Source: CALLMM01 sp964429855 (GTDB lineage: Bacteria > Armatimonadota > Chthonomonadetes > Chthonomonadales > CAJBBX01). Taken from it: a DNA stretch of 64,000 bases. The stretch spans positions 148,341-212,340 of the forward strand of contig CAYSDM010000001.1 of NCBI GenBank assembly GCA_964429855.1, read 5' to 3'. Positions 33,894-41,412 of the stretch are shown here, piece by piece. Both the position numbers and the translations under genes were made by a program. Position 1 is the stretch's first letter. Every line of letters starts with the position of its first letter. The notes under the pieces were generated by a model. The model did not search any database. It was not told where the DNA came from and worked only from the letters and a program-made list of their open reading frames with translations.

Positions 33894-35591
33894 CTATTCC
33901 GCCCCTTCCAGTCCCAGAGTCTCCATCTCCGGCAGCGAACGCTGCCCGTTGGCATGCAGGGCCGCGCGCTCGCCGATGGGCGCGTACTTGCGCCCGGTGC
34001 GTTTAACGGCGGCTTCGATCAATCCCCGGAAAAGCGGGTGGGCGCGGTTGGGGCGCGATTTGAATTCGGGATGGAACTGAGTGGCGATGAAATAGGGATG
34101 TTCCGGGATTTCGATGATCTCGACCAGCCGGTAGTCGGGGGAGATGCCGGAACAGATCATGCCGTGCTTGGCGAGAATCTCGCGATACTCATTGTTCAAC
34201 TCGTAGCGATGACGATGCCGCTCGAAGACATAGGGAGAGCCATAGAGTCGCTCCGCGAGCGAGCCGGCCACTAACTGACAGCGGTAGGCTCCCAGCCGCA
34301 TGGTCGCCCCTTTATAGGTGACCTCTTTCTGTTCGGGAAGGATGTGGATCACGGGATGCAGGGAGTTCGGCTCCACCTCTTCAGTATGCGCGTCCGCCAG
34401 TCCGCAGACGTTGCGGGCAAACTCGATCACCGCCATCTGCATTCCGTAGCAGAGACCCAGATAGGGAACATGGCGGTCACGCGCATAACGAACGGCATTA
34501 ATCTTTCCCTCCACGCCGCGCGCCCCGAATCCGCCCGCCACCACGATGGCATCCATCTCCGCCAGCCGTTTCTCGAACTCCTCTGTCTCAAGCTCTTCGC
34601 TGTCCAGCCAGGTCAGGTTCACCCGCGCATCGTTGGCGATGCCGCCATGCTTGAGCGACTCGGCGATGGAGATATAGGCGTCTCCGTTACCCGTGTACTT
34701 GCCGACAATCGCCGCATTCACCTCATAGGTGGGCCACTTGATTCGCTGAACGATCTCCTCCCACTCCGCCATATCGGGTTTGCGTTCCGGCATTCCGAGC
34801 CGCTTGACGACCAGATTCGCCAGTCCCGAATCCTCAAAGCGCAGCGGAACCTCGTAGAGCGTCTCGATATCCATCGCCTCGATGACCGCCTCTTTATCCA
34901 CATCGCAGAAGAGGGAGATTTTTTCGCGCATCTCCAGCGAGATCGGGCGGCGCGTGCGGCAGATAAGCACGTCGGGCTGTATTCCCATCTCGCGCAGTTT
35001 GATGACCGAGTGCTGAGTCGGCTTGGTTTTGATCTCGCCCCAGGGACCGACATCGGGGATGAGCGTGACATGGATGTAGAGGCAGTTGGCATGACCGACA
35101 TCTTTGCGGAACTGACGAATCGCCTCGATAAAAATCTGTCCTTCGATGTCGCCCACGGTGCCGCCTATCTCCGCGATCACCACGTCCGCCTGAGTCTCTT
35201 TACCGACGCGGACGATGCGCTCCTTGATCTCATTGGTGATATGGGGGATCATCTGGACGGTGCTGCCGAGGTAGTCGCCGCGCCGCTCTTTGGCGATGAC
35301 TTCGCTGTAGACGCTGCCGGTGGTAACGGAGGAGTGGCGTGTCAGGTTGCAGTCAATAAAACGCTCATAGTGTCCCAGGTCGAGGTCGGTCTCCGCGCCG
35401 TCGTCGGTGACGAAGACCTCCCCGTGCTGGTAGGGGTTCATCGTTCCGGCATCCACATTGATATAAGGATCGAGTTTCTGAACCGTGACGGAAAAGCCGC
35501 GATTGCGCAGCAGGCGTCCCAGACTGGCGGTGGTGATGCCTTTTCCGATAGAACTGACGACGCCTCCGGTGACGAAAATATACCTTGTCAT
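33894..35591 (-). CDS. pyrG: CTP synthase
   Basis: A 565-residue CTP synthase (UTP + ATP + glutamine to CTP). N-terminal synthetase domain (about 1-268): YIFVTGGVVSSIGKGITTASLGRLL, LDPYINVDAGTMNPYQHGEVFVTDDGAETDLDLGHYERF. C-terminal class I glutaminase domain (about 290-545): GGFGARGVEGK, the catalytic Cys in LGLCYGMQ, and the His/Glu pair in ATQFHPEFKSRP. The leader resembles the CTP-dependent attenuator of other pyrG genes. First gene of the pyrG-ppa operon. Confidence 0.98.
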   Translation of the reverse strand: MTRYIFVTGGVVSSIGKGITTASLGRLLRNRGFSVTVQKLDPYINVDAGTMNPYQHGEVFVTDDGAETDLDLGHYERFIDCNLTRHSSVTTGSVYSEVIAKERRGDYLGSTVQMIPHITNEIKERIVRVGKETQADVVIAEIGGTVGDIEGQIFIEAIRQFRKDVGHANCLYIHVTLIPDVGPWGEIKTKPTQHSVIKLREMGIQPDVLICRTRRPISLEMREKISLFCDVDKEAVIEAMDIETLYEVPLRFEDSGLANLVVKRLGMPERKPDMAEWEEIVQRIKWPTYEVNAAIVGKYTGNGDAYISIAESLKHGGIANDARVNLTWLDSEELETEEFEKRLAEMDAIVVAGGFGARGVEGKINAVRYARDRHVPYLGLCYGMQMAVIEFARNVCGLADAHTEEVEPNSLHPVIHILPEQKEVTYKGATMRLGAYRCQLVAGSLAERLYGSPYVFERHRHRYELNNEYREILAKHGMICSGISPDYRLVEIIEIPEHPYFIATQFHPEFKSRPNRAHPLFRGLIEAAVKRTGRKYAPIGERAALHANGQRSLPEMETLGLEGAE

Positions 35592-35659
35592 TCTCCCCTC
35601 TCCCCTCTCTTGCCCAGAACGGCTTTCGGTTCGGCGCGCTCTCCTCCTGACGTGACAAA

Positions 35660-35690
35660 CCCCGCCCGTCTACAGGCTCGCGGGGCGGGG
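35660..35690 (-). promoter_or_regulatory. GC-rich hairpin in the pyrG leader (candidate CTP-sensing attenuator)
   Basis: In the leader, CCCCGCCC (35690-35683 on the minus strand) pairs with GGGCGGGG (35667-35660) across a 15-base loop; GTTTGTC follows. The transcript is expected to begin near GGGC. Firmicute pyrG leaders use a GGGC start and reiterative G addition to disarm a C-rich terminator stem; the layout here is similar, although the T-tract is short. Confidence 0.5.
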
Positions 35691-35710
35691 TCAGCATGGA
35701 AGCCCTGTCT

Positions 35711-35740
35711 ATTATACTGTGTGGATGATCCCAGAATCAA
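35711..35740 (-). promoter_or_regulatory. Sigma-70-type promoter of pyrG
   Basis: On the minus strand TTGATT (35740-35735), an 18-base spacer and a perfect TATAAT (35716-35711). The first transcribed bases near 35706-35702 would read AGGGC. About 115 bases separate it from the pyrG ATG. Confidence 0.75.
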
Positions 35741-35816
35741 GCAGACACCCGCAACGCATGGAAAGAAGGAGAGAAGGAGGGGCGGGCGAAAAAGTAGCTG
35801 CAGGAGGGACAGGATC

Positions 35817-36803
35817 ATGATTCTGGTGACAGGAGCAAGCGGGCGCATCGGTGCCAACATCGTGCGCGAACTGACGCAGCACGGCTACCCTGTGCGGGCG
35901 GCGGTGCGCCCCGGCACTCCGCGAGTTGAAAAGCTCGCGCCATACAAGCCGGAGATCGTCGAGGCGGATCTGTCGGATCGCGCCCATCTGGCGACGCTGG
36001 CGGAAGGCTGCGAAGCGGTCGTTCATAATGGGGTCATATTCACCGGCGATCCGGCGAGTATGGTGGCGGGAGGGCTGGAGGCGACGGCGATCCTGCTGGA
36101 GTCGGCGCGAAAGGCCGGCTGCGAGCGATTTATCTTTATCAGTTCGACCTCGGTCTATGAGGGGAGCGGTTATCGTCCGGGCGATCCCGTGCGGGAGGCG
36201 GAGGCGACCACTGAGATTACCAACGTCTATGGAGCGTGCAAGCTGGCGTCGGAGGCGCTCTGCAGCGCCTACTATCTGCAGCATCATCTGCCCACGATCA
36301 GCCTGCGGTTTCCGATGGTGACCGCGGGGGCGGAACTGCTGGCGCACGGGTTTCTGCTGGAGACCTGGGTGAATCGCGTTCGTGAGGGGAGCGGTGCAGA
36401 ATCCCCGCAATGGCGCGACGCCGTGCTGAAAGCCTGGGAGAACGGTCAGCGAATCGCCGTTCCCCTTAACCGGGACGGAACCGCCTGGAAGCGTCATTTC
36501 TGCGATGTGCGCGATGCGGCGCGCGCCGTCAGGCTGGCGCTGGAGACACGCGAAGGCTTCGGACTCGCCATGAATATCGCCAGCCTGCCTGTGCGGTATG
36601 ATGTCGCGGGAGAGGCGCTCAATACGCTCTCTCATTGGACGATCGCCGAGATACCCTTCCCGAACGAGTACCGCTATGAGTTCTCGCTTAGCCGCGCAGC
36701 GGAGCTTCTCAGCTATCAGCCATCCATAGACGGACTGCAGATGATTCTGGATGCCTGGAAGGGGCATCATGGCCAGGAGGTGGCGGGACTGATCGCTCCC
36801 TGA
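35817..36803 (+). CDS. NAD(P)-dependent epimerase/dehydratase (extended SDR)
   Basis: A 328-residue extended SDR acting on nucleotide sugars or related compounds. The Rossmann motif GASGRIG is at residues 6-12, FISSTSVYEGSGY follows, and the catalytic YGACK appears at about 140. The C-terminal substrate region includes RHFCDVRDAARAVRLALE. The ATG at 35817 is preceded by GGAGG; upstream in-frame sequence is antisense to pyrG and non-coding. Substrate cannot be set. It runs divergently from pyrG. Confidence 0.9.
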   Translation: MILVTGASGRIGANIVRELTQHGYPVRAAVRPGTPRVEKLAPYKPEIVEADLSDRAHLATLAEGCEAVVHNGVIFTGDPASMVAGGLEATAILLESARKAGCERFIFISSTSVYEGSGYRPGDPVREAEATTEITNVYGACKLASEALCSAYYLQHHLPTISLRFPMVTAGAELLAHGFLLETWVNRVREGSGAESPQWRDAVLKAWENGQRIAVPLNRDGTAWKRHFCDVRDAARAVRLALETREGFGLAMNIASLPVRYDVAGEALNTLSHWTIAEIPFPNEYRYEFSLSRAAELLSYQPSIDGLQMILDAWKGHHGQEVAGLIAP

Positions 36804-36896
36804 CCCTGTCGGTCTTGTGAAAGACCAAGTATTGTTAGTTGGTTTCACTGCAGAGCATGGAATAATCCTCCGTCCCAATCCGATGGAAGAGCGCGC

Positions 36897-38747
36897 ATGA
36901 GGAGGTCGGAAACGACAGTCGCGCTGCAGGGGAAGAGAAGTATGCGCCAACTATCAATCAATCAGGGGGCTGCGCCAGAGAGAGATCCGGCTGGCGCGGG
37001 TTTGCGTGAAAAAGATGTGCCGGAGCCGATGCCTCAGCCGCAGGAGGCTCCTCCAGAACCGGTTTTAGCCGCCGCCTTCTTTATCGGCGGTCTGTTTCTG
37101 CTGGGGGCGCTGCACGGCTATTTTGTGCTGAAGTCGGCTCCCGTCTATTTTGACGAACTGCTGACCTGCATGGTGATTCAGGCGTTTACGCTGGTGCTGG
37201 CGTTCGCCGCCTGGTATCGTCTGAGCTGCCGCAAGATCGAACATGCCGCCGCCCATCGCATTCGCGCCGGGGAGAAACGCAGCAACGAGCTTCTGAAGTT
37301 GAATATGACTCTCTCGGAGAGACTGGATGCAGCGGAGCAGCAGATACAGACGCTGTCTGCGCTGAACGGCGAACTGATCGCGATGCAGTCTGAACTGGAG
37401 TCGGGTTACTACCGGATGGAGGAGGAGAACCGGCAGCTTGAGGCGCAGGCGACCACCGACCCGCTCACCGGCTTGATGAACCGTCGCGCTCTTCAGCAGC
37501 ACCTTCGGGTTCAGATTGCGCTGGCTCTTCGACAGGGACATCCCCTCTCGCTGCTGATGATAGACGCCGACCATTTCAAGCGTTACAATGACCGATTCGG
37601 TCACCCGGCGGGCGATCAGGCGCTGCGGGGAATGGGCGAGGCTCTGCAGCATGCGGTGCGCGAGAGCGATCTGGCAGCGCGTTATGGCGGCGAGGAGTTT
37701 GTCGCGCTGCTTCCGCATGCAGGCGTGGAGGAGGCGGTGATCGTGGCGGAACGCATTCGCGCCGCCATACAGACCTATGCGTTCGACCATGAGCCGATCA
37801 CCGTCAGCATCGGCGTGGCGACCCTGCCTGTCCATGCCCGTAATCCCGGGCAGTTGGTGCAGATGGCGGATATGGCGCTCTATCGCGCCAAGCTGGATGG
37901 GCGTAACCGCGTGCGAGTGGCGGAGCCGCGCGCATCGGGAGACACGACGGAGTTGTCCGACCCTTCCGATGAGCAGGAGGCGATGGAGGAGTCTGACCGC
38001 GCAGCCGGGAAAGCGCTGCCGCCAAGAACGGGATATATTCGCAGTTTTGTGATCGGCGCAGACTGTTTCGGCGGACTGGAGGGGCTGCTGCAGGAGCCGG
38101 CCGGGATCATTTTGCAGGCGCTTCTGGCCATGATGGATCTGCGCGATGTGGAGACGGTGGGACATTCGCAGCGCGTGGCGCGGTATGCGATCCGGCTGGC
38201 GGAGGAGATGATGAGACTTACGTCCCTCTCCAACGAAGAGTCCGTTCTGCCGTTGGAGTTCACACCGGGAGATCGGCGCGCGCTGGCGGTCGGCGCGCTG
38301 CTGCATGATATCGGCAAACTCAACGTTCCCGACCATCTGCTTCGAAAACGGGGCAGTCTGACGGAGGAGGAGTGGGCTGTCATTCGCCGTCATGCGGTCT
38401 CCGGTGTGGAGATGATTTCGCAGTTTTCGGAACTGGCGGCAGGCGCGCCGGTGGTTCGCTCCCACCATGAACGCTGGGATGGCAACGGCTATCCCGACCA
38501 TCTGCAGGGAGAGGCGATTCCGCTGCTGGCGCGCATATTCGCCGTTGCAGACGCCTTTGACGCGATGACCTCCGACCGACCCTATCGCGCCGCGATCTCC
38601 TTCGCGGAGGCGGCAGAAGAGATTGCTCGTTTCTCCGGCTCGCAGTTCGATCCCCGAGTCGTGAAGGCCTTTCTGATGGTGTCGGAATCGGAGTGGCATC
38701 GGCTGCAGCAGAATAACGCAGACGTATCGCTGCGCGCCGTCGCCTGA
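36897..38747 (+). CDS. Membrane GGDEF + HD-GYP cyclic-di-GMP enzyme
   Basis: A 616-residue protein with a Pro-rich N-terminus, two membrane helices (about 57-80 and 90-112), a coiled-coil (about 130-185), then a GGDEF diguanylate cyclase domain (about 186-340; TDPLTGLMNRRAL, active-site GGEEF near 263) and a C-terminal HD-GYP phosphodiesterase domain (about 415-600; HSQRVARYA, HDIGK, RSHHERWDGNGYP, RIFAVADAFDAMTSDRPYR). Both active sites look intact, so it could make and degrade c-di-GMP. A later ATG at 36942 with GGGGAAGAGAAGT is an alternative start. Confidence 0.93.
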   Translation: MRRSETTVALQGKRSMRQLSINQGAAPERDPAGAGLREKDVPEPMPQPQEAPPEPVLAAAFFIGGLFLLGALHGYFVLKSAPVYFDELLTCMVIQAFTLVLAFAAWYRLSCRKIEHAAAHRIRAGEKRSNELLKLNMTLSERLDAAEQQIQTLSALNGELIAMQSELESGYYRMEEENRQLEAQATTDPLTGLMNRRALQQHLRVQIALALRQGHPLSLLMIDADHFKRYNDRFGHPAGDQALRGMGEALQHAVRESDLAARYGGEEFVALLPHAGVEEAVIVAERIRAAIQTYAFDHEPITVSIGVATLPVHARNPGQLVQMADMALYRAKLDGRNRVRVAEPRASGDTTELSDPSDEQEAMEESDRAAGKALPPRTGYIRSFVIGADCFGGLEGLLQEPAGIILQALLAMMDLRDVETVGHSQRVARYAIRLAEEMMRLTSLSNEESVLPLEFTPGDRRALAVGALLHDIGKLNVPDHLLRKRGSLTEEEWAVIRRHAVSGVEMISQFSELAAGAPVVRSHHERWDGNGYPDHLQGEAIPLLARIFAVADAFDAMTSDRPYRAAISFAEAAEEIARFSGSQFDPRVVKAFLMVSESEWHRLQQNNADVSLRAVA

Positions 38748-38770
38748 GCAAGGAGAGACGGGTCGCCCTT

Positions 38771-39754
38771 TTAGGCGACATCAGGCGATCCCAGATGACA
38801 GCGTGAAAACTGCCCCGGCGCAACCTCCGCACGCGCCGGGGCTTGTTCATGGCAGACCTCCATCACACGCGGGCAGCGGTCGGCGAATGGGCATCCTGCC
38901 GGAAGGTTCGCCAGATTGGGAGGCTGTCCGGGAATGGACTTCAGGCGGTCTGCCCGATCTGCATTCAACTGCGGCAGCGACTCCAGCAGCCCGATGGTGT
39001 AGGGATGCTGCGGAGCGCGAAAAATCCGCTCCACGCTCCCTTCCTCTACAATCTGACCCGCATACATCACCAACACGCGGTCACACATCTCCGCCACCAC
39101 GCCCAGATCGTGTGTGATCAGCAGAATCGCCGCATGAGACTGCTGCTGAAACTCCGCCATCAGAGACACGATCTGCGCCTGCACCGTCACATCCAGCGCG
39201 GTCGTCGGCTCATCGGCAATCAGCAGGGAGGGATTGGTAGAGAAGGCGATGGCGATCATGACGCGCTGACGCTGCCCGCCGCTGATCTGATGGGGATACT
39301 GTTTCAGACGCAGTTCAGGCGAGGGGATTCGGACAGCGCGAAACAACTGAAGGGCGCGCTCGCGCGCCTCTGCACGGCGGACGGAACTGTGCGCCCGGAT
39401 CGCCTCTATCACCTGTTCGCCGAGGGTCATGGTCGGATTGAGGGAGGAGAAGGGGTCCTGAAAGATCATCGCCATCCGCCCTCCGCGAATGGAGCGCATC
39501 TCGCGCGCGGGAAGCGAGAGCAGTTCGTTCCCTTCCAGCCGCACCGATCCGCCCACAATCCGACCCGGCGGATAGGAGACCAGCCGCATCAGCGACAGAG
39601 CCGTAACGCTCTTCCCGGAACCCGATTCGCCCACCAGCGCGACGGTCTCCCCGCGATTCACCGTGAAGGAGACTCCGCGTACCGCCTGCACCACGCCTGC
39701 CGAGGTGAAAAAATGGGTCTGCAGGTCGGCGACCTCCAGCAGCGGCACGCTCAC
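38771..39754 (-). CDS. Oligopeptide/dipeptide ABC transporter ATP-binding protein (DppD/OppD-like)
   Basis: A 327-residue ABC ATPase. Walker A GESGSGKS near residue 43, Q-loop MIFQDPFSSLNP, signature ISGGQRQR, Walker B LLIADEP, switch His in LLITHDLGVV, and the C-terminal oligopeptide-type extension with Cys-rich CPFADRCPRVMEVC that often binds an iron-sulphur or metal site. It starts GTG overlapping the SDR stop (GTGA). No permease or binding-protein gene lies next to it, so its partners must be elsewhere. Substrate (peptide or sugar) unknown. Confidence 0.93.
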   Translation of the reverse strand: MSVPLLEVADLQTHFFTSAGVVQAVRGVSFTVNRGETVALVGESGSGKSVTALSLMRLVSYPPGRIVGGSVRLEGNELLSLPAREMRSIRGGRMAMIFQDPFSSLNPTMTLGEQVIEAIRAHSSVRRAEARERALQLFRAVRIPSPELRLKQYPHQISGGQRQRVMIAIAFSTNPSLLIADEPTTALDVTVQAQIVSLMAEFQQQSHAAILLITHDLGVVAEMCDRVLVMYAGQIVEEGSVERIFRAPQHPYTIGLLESLPQLNADRADRLKSIPGQPPNLANLPAGCPFADRCPRVMEVCHEQAPARAEVAPGQFSRCHLGSPDVA

Positions 39755-40485
39755 AGCGGCTCCGCCTCGAAACGGCGAATCACCAGTTCGTCCAGCGTCA
39801 CGTTGGGCGGGGTGGAGAGAAGGTAGAGAACTGCCTGCGCGATGTCCTCGCTCTGAATCCAGCCCGTCTTGTCCCGATTCGGATGAATCTCGGAGGCAAG
39901 CCGGGTATCCACGCCGCCCGGACAGATAACATGCACGCGAATCTGGTAGGGGCGCAACTCCATCGCCATCACTTTGGAGAGCGCGATCATGCCGGCTTTG
40001 GAGGCGCAGTAGGCTCCCTGCGTGGCATAGGGTTTCTTCCCGGAACTGGAGGAGATGTTAATAATCGTTCCCCGGCGGCGCGGCATCATCGAACGCAGCG
40101 CAGCGCGTGAACAGAAGAACATCCCGCGCAGGTTGACGTTCAGACTAAGGTCGAACTGCTCCGTCGTCAATTCCCATACCGGCGCGAAGTGCGCGGCTCC
40201 GGCGTTGTTAATCAGAATATCCATCTGCCCGAAGTTTTCTATGGTCTGTGCAAGCAGGTTTTCGCAGTCCGCTTCCTGCGAAACATCGGTCGGGACGATC
40301 AGGCAGGAGGCTCCCAGGTCCCGGACGCGCTCCGCCGTCTCTGCCAACTCCTCCACCGAACGCGCCGCCAGAACCACCTGCGCTCCTGCCTGCGCCAGCG
40401 CCTCCGCCGTCGCCCGACCGATCCCCCGTCCGGCTCCGGTGACGACAGCGACCTGTCCGGCTAAAAAGCGTTCTCCATCCCGCAC
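39751..40485 (-). CDS. SDR family oxidoreductase (3-oxoacyl-ACP reductase-like)
   Basis: A 244-residue classical short-chain dehydrogenase: TGAGRGIGRA cofactor motif, NNAGAAH, the Ser of NISSSSGKK and the catalytic YCASK triad residues are all present. I prefer the GTG at 40485, which has AAGGAG at ideal spacing; an ATG at 40521 would add 12 residues. Its stop overlaps the start of the ABC ATPase, an unusual two-gene unit. Reaction (sugar, alcohol or acyl substrate) unknown. Confidence 0.88.
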   Translation of the reverse strand: MRDGERFLAGQVAVVTGAGRGIGRATAEALAQAGAQVVLAARSVEELAETAERVRDLGASCLIVPTDVSQEADCENLLAQTIENFGQMDILINNAGAAHFAPVWELTTEQFDLSLNVNLRGMFFCSRAALRSMMPRRRGTIINISSSSGKKPYATQGAYCASKAGMIALSKVMAMELRPYQIRVHVICPGGVDTRLASEIHPNRDKTGWIQSEDIAQAVLYLLSTPPNVTLDELVIRRFEAEPL

Positions 40486-40576
40486 CGCATTCTCCTTATC
40501 CCGCACAGCGTGCTGTTGCATTATACCTTTTCAACCCGGCGCAGGTGTTGAATTGTATCAGGATGGAGATATTGCG

Positions 40577-40592
40577 CCGGTATATTTACCGG
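40577..40592 (+). promoter_or_regulatory. Inverted repeat upstream of the sigma-54-type promoter
   Basis: CCGGTA-TATT-TACCGG is a perfect 6-bp inverted repeat 33 bases upstream of the candidate sigma-54 promoter of the PEP-CTERM gene, a position where an activator could bind. Confidence 0.4.
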
Positions 40593-40624
40593 TAACCAGT
40601 TTATTTTTTTAGATTTTGACAATA

Positions 40625-40640
40625 TGGCATATTTTTTGCA
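40625..40640 (+). promoter_or_regulatory. Sigma-54 (RpoN)-type promoter of the PEP-CTERM gene
   Basis: TGGCATATTTTTTGCA matches the sigma-54 consensus TGGCAYRNNNNTTGCW at every defined position, with 10 bases between the GG and GC elements. Transcription would begin near 40651, about 45 bases before the ATG at 40697. PEP-CTERM genes in other bacteria are known to be RpoN-dependent through PrsK/PrsR. Confidence 0.65.
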
Positions 40641-40696
40641 ACATCTGTAAATACCCATTATGCGGGTTGAATTCGTGTTCTTGAAAGGAGATGTCT

Positions 40697-41365
40697 ATGC
40701 TGAGAAGAAACTTCCGACTATCGCTCTCGTTGTTCGCTCTTTTGGCTCTTTCGGTTTCCCTGCTGCCAAAAGCCGCCAACGCTCAGGCGTTCAGCGACTA
40801 CACCGATTTCGTAGCGGCTACTTCCTCTCTCACGATGGAAAGCTTTGACAGCAGTCCGTGGATTCTAACGGCTAACCCGCAGGGAACCAGCAATCTGGGC
40901 GTCACCTGGACATCCAACAATGTTCTCTATGTCACAACGGTCGTCTTTAAAAGCTTCCCCCAATCCCTTAGCGATTTGGATGGCAGCCCGGATCTGGTGG
41001 ATACGATCCATGCTGCCATGCCGTCGGGCATTACGGCAGTAGGAGGGTGGATCGGCACGTTTGCGCAGGGTCATATGGTCTCCATGACCGCCTATGCCGC
41101 CGATGACGCCGTTCTGGGGACGATAGATGCGCCCAGCACCGGACTTTCAGATTCCAGCTTCGTGGGATTGATCACCTCAGCGCCCATTGCGAAGGTCTCT
41201 TTTATATCCACCTCAGGCGGAATCGCGGATGATTTCTGGCTGGACGATTTTGTTTTCGGAACAGGACATAGGAACAACCAGGTACCGGAGCCGGGAACTC
41301 TGGCGTTTCTCGGCGGCATGGCTGCCGGAGCCATCCTTCTGGTTCGTGCGCGACGCAATCGTTAA
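40697..41365 (+). CDS. PEP-CTERM exosortase-sorted exported protein
   Basis: A 222-residue exported protein. The N-terminus is a signal peptide (cleavage near AANAQA, residue 28). The middle is a beta-rich domain (about 35-190) with no enzyme motif. The C-terminus is a textbook PEP-CTERM signal: VPEPGTLAFLGGMAAGAILLV followed by RARRNR (about 197-222). Such proteins are sorted by EpsH-type exosortases, often in exopolysaccharide or floc-forming bacteria; no exosortase gene is in the window. AAAGGAG lies 6 bases before the ATG. Confidence 0.92.
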   Translation: MLRRNFRLSLSLFALLALSVSLLPKAANAQAFSDYTDFVAATSSLTMESFDSSPWILTANPQGTSNLGVTWTSNNVLYVTTVVFKSFPQSLSDLDGSPDLVDTIHAAMPSGITAVGGWIGTFAQGHMVSMTAYAADDAVLGTIDAPSTGLSDSSFVGLITSAPIAKVSFISTSGGIADDFWLDDFVFGTGHRNNQVPEPGTLAFLGGMAAGAILLVRARRNR

Positions 41366-41385
41366 CGACAGCTTTTTCTCTCTTA

Positions 41386-41412
41386 AGGCGCGGTCTGTCA
41401 CAGACCGCGCCT
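41386..41412. terminator. Strong hairpin between converging PEP-CTERM and comEC genes
   Basis: AGGCGCGGTCTG (41386-41397) and CAGACCGCGCCT (41401-41412) form a perfect 12-bp stem with a 3-base loop; TATTCTC follows on the plus strand. It overlaps the comEC stop and can terminate the PEP-CTERM transcript, possibly both. Confidence 0.75.

Noticed and set aside
34344..35816. Long rightward open frame joined to the epimerase
   Set aside because: It is antisense to pyrG throughout; the epimerase has its own ATG and ribosome-binding site at 35817.
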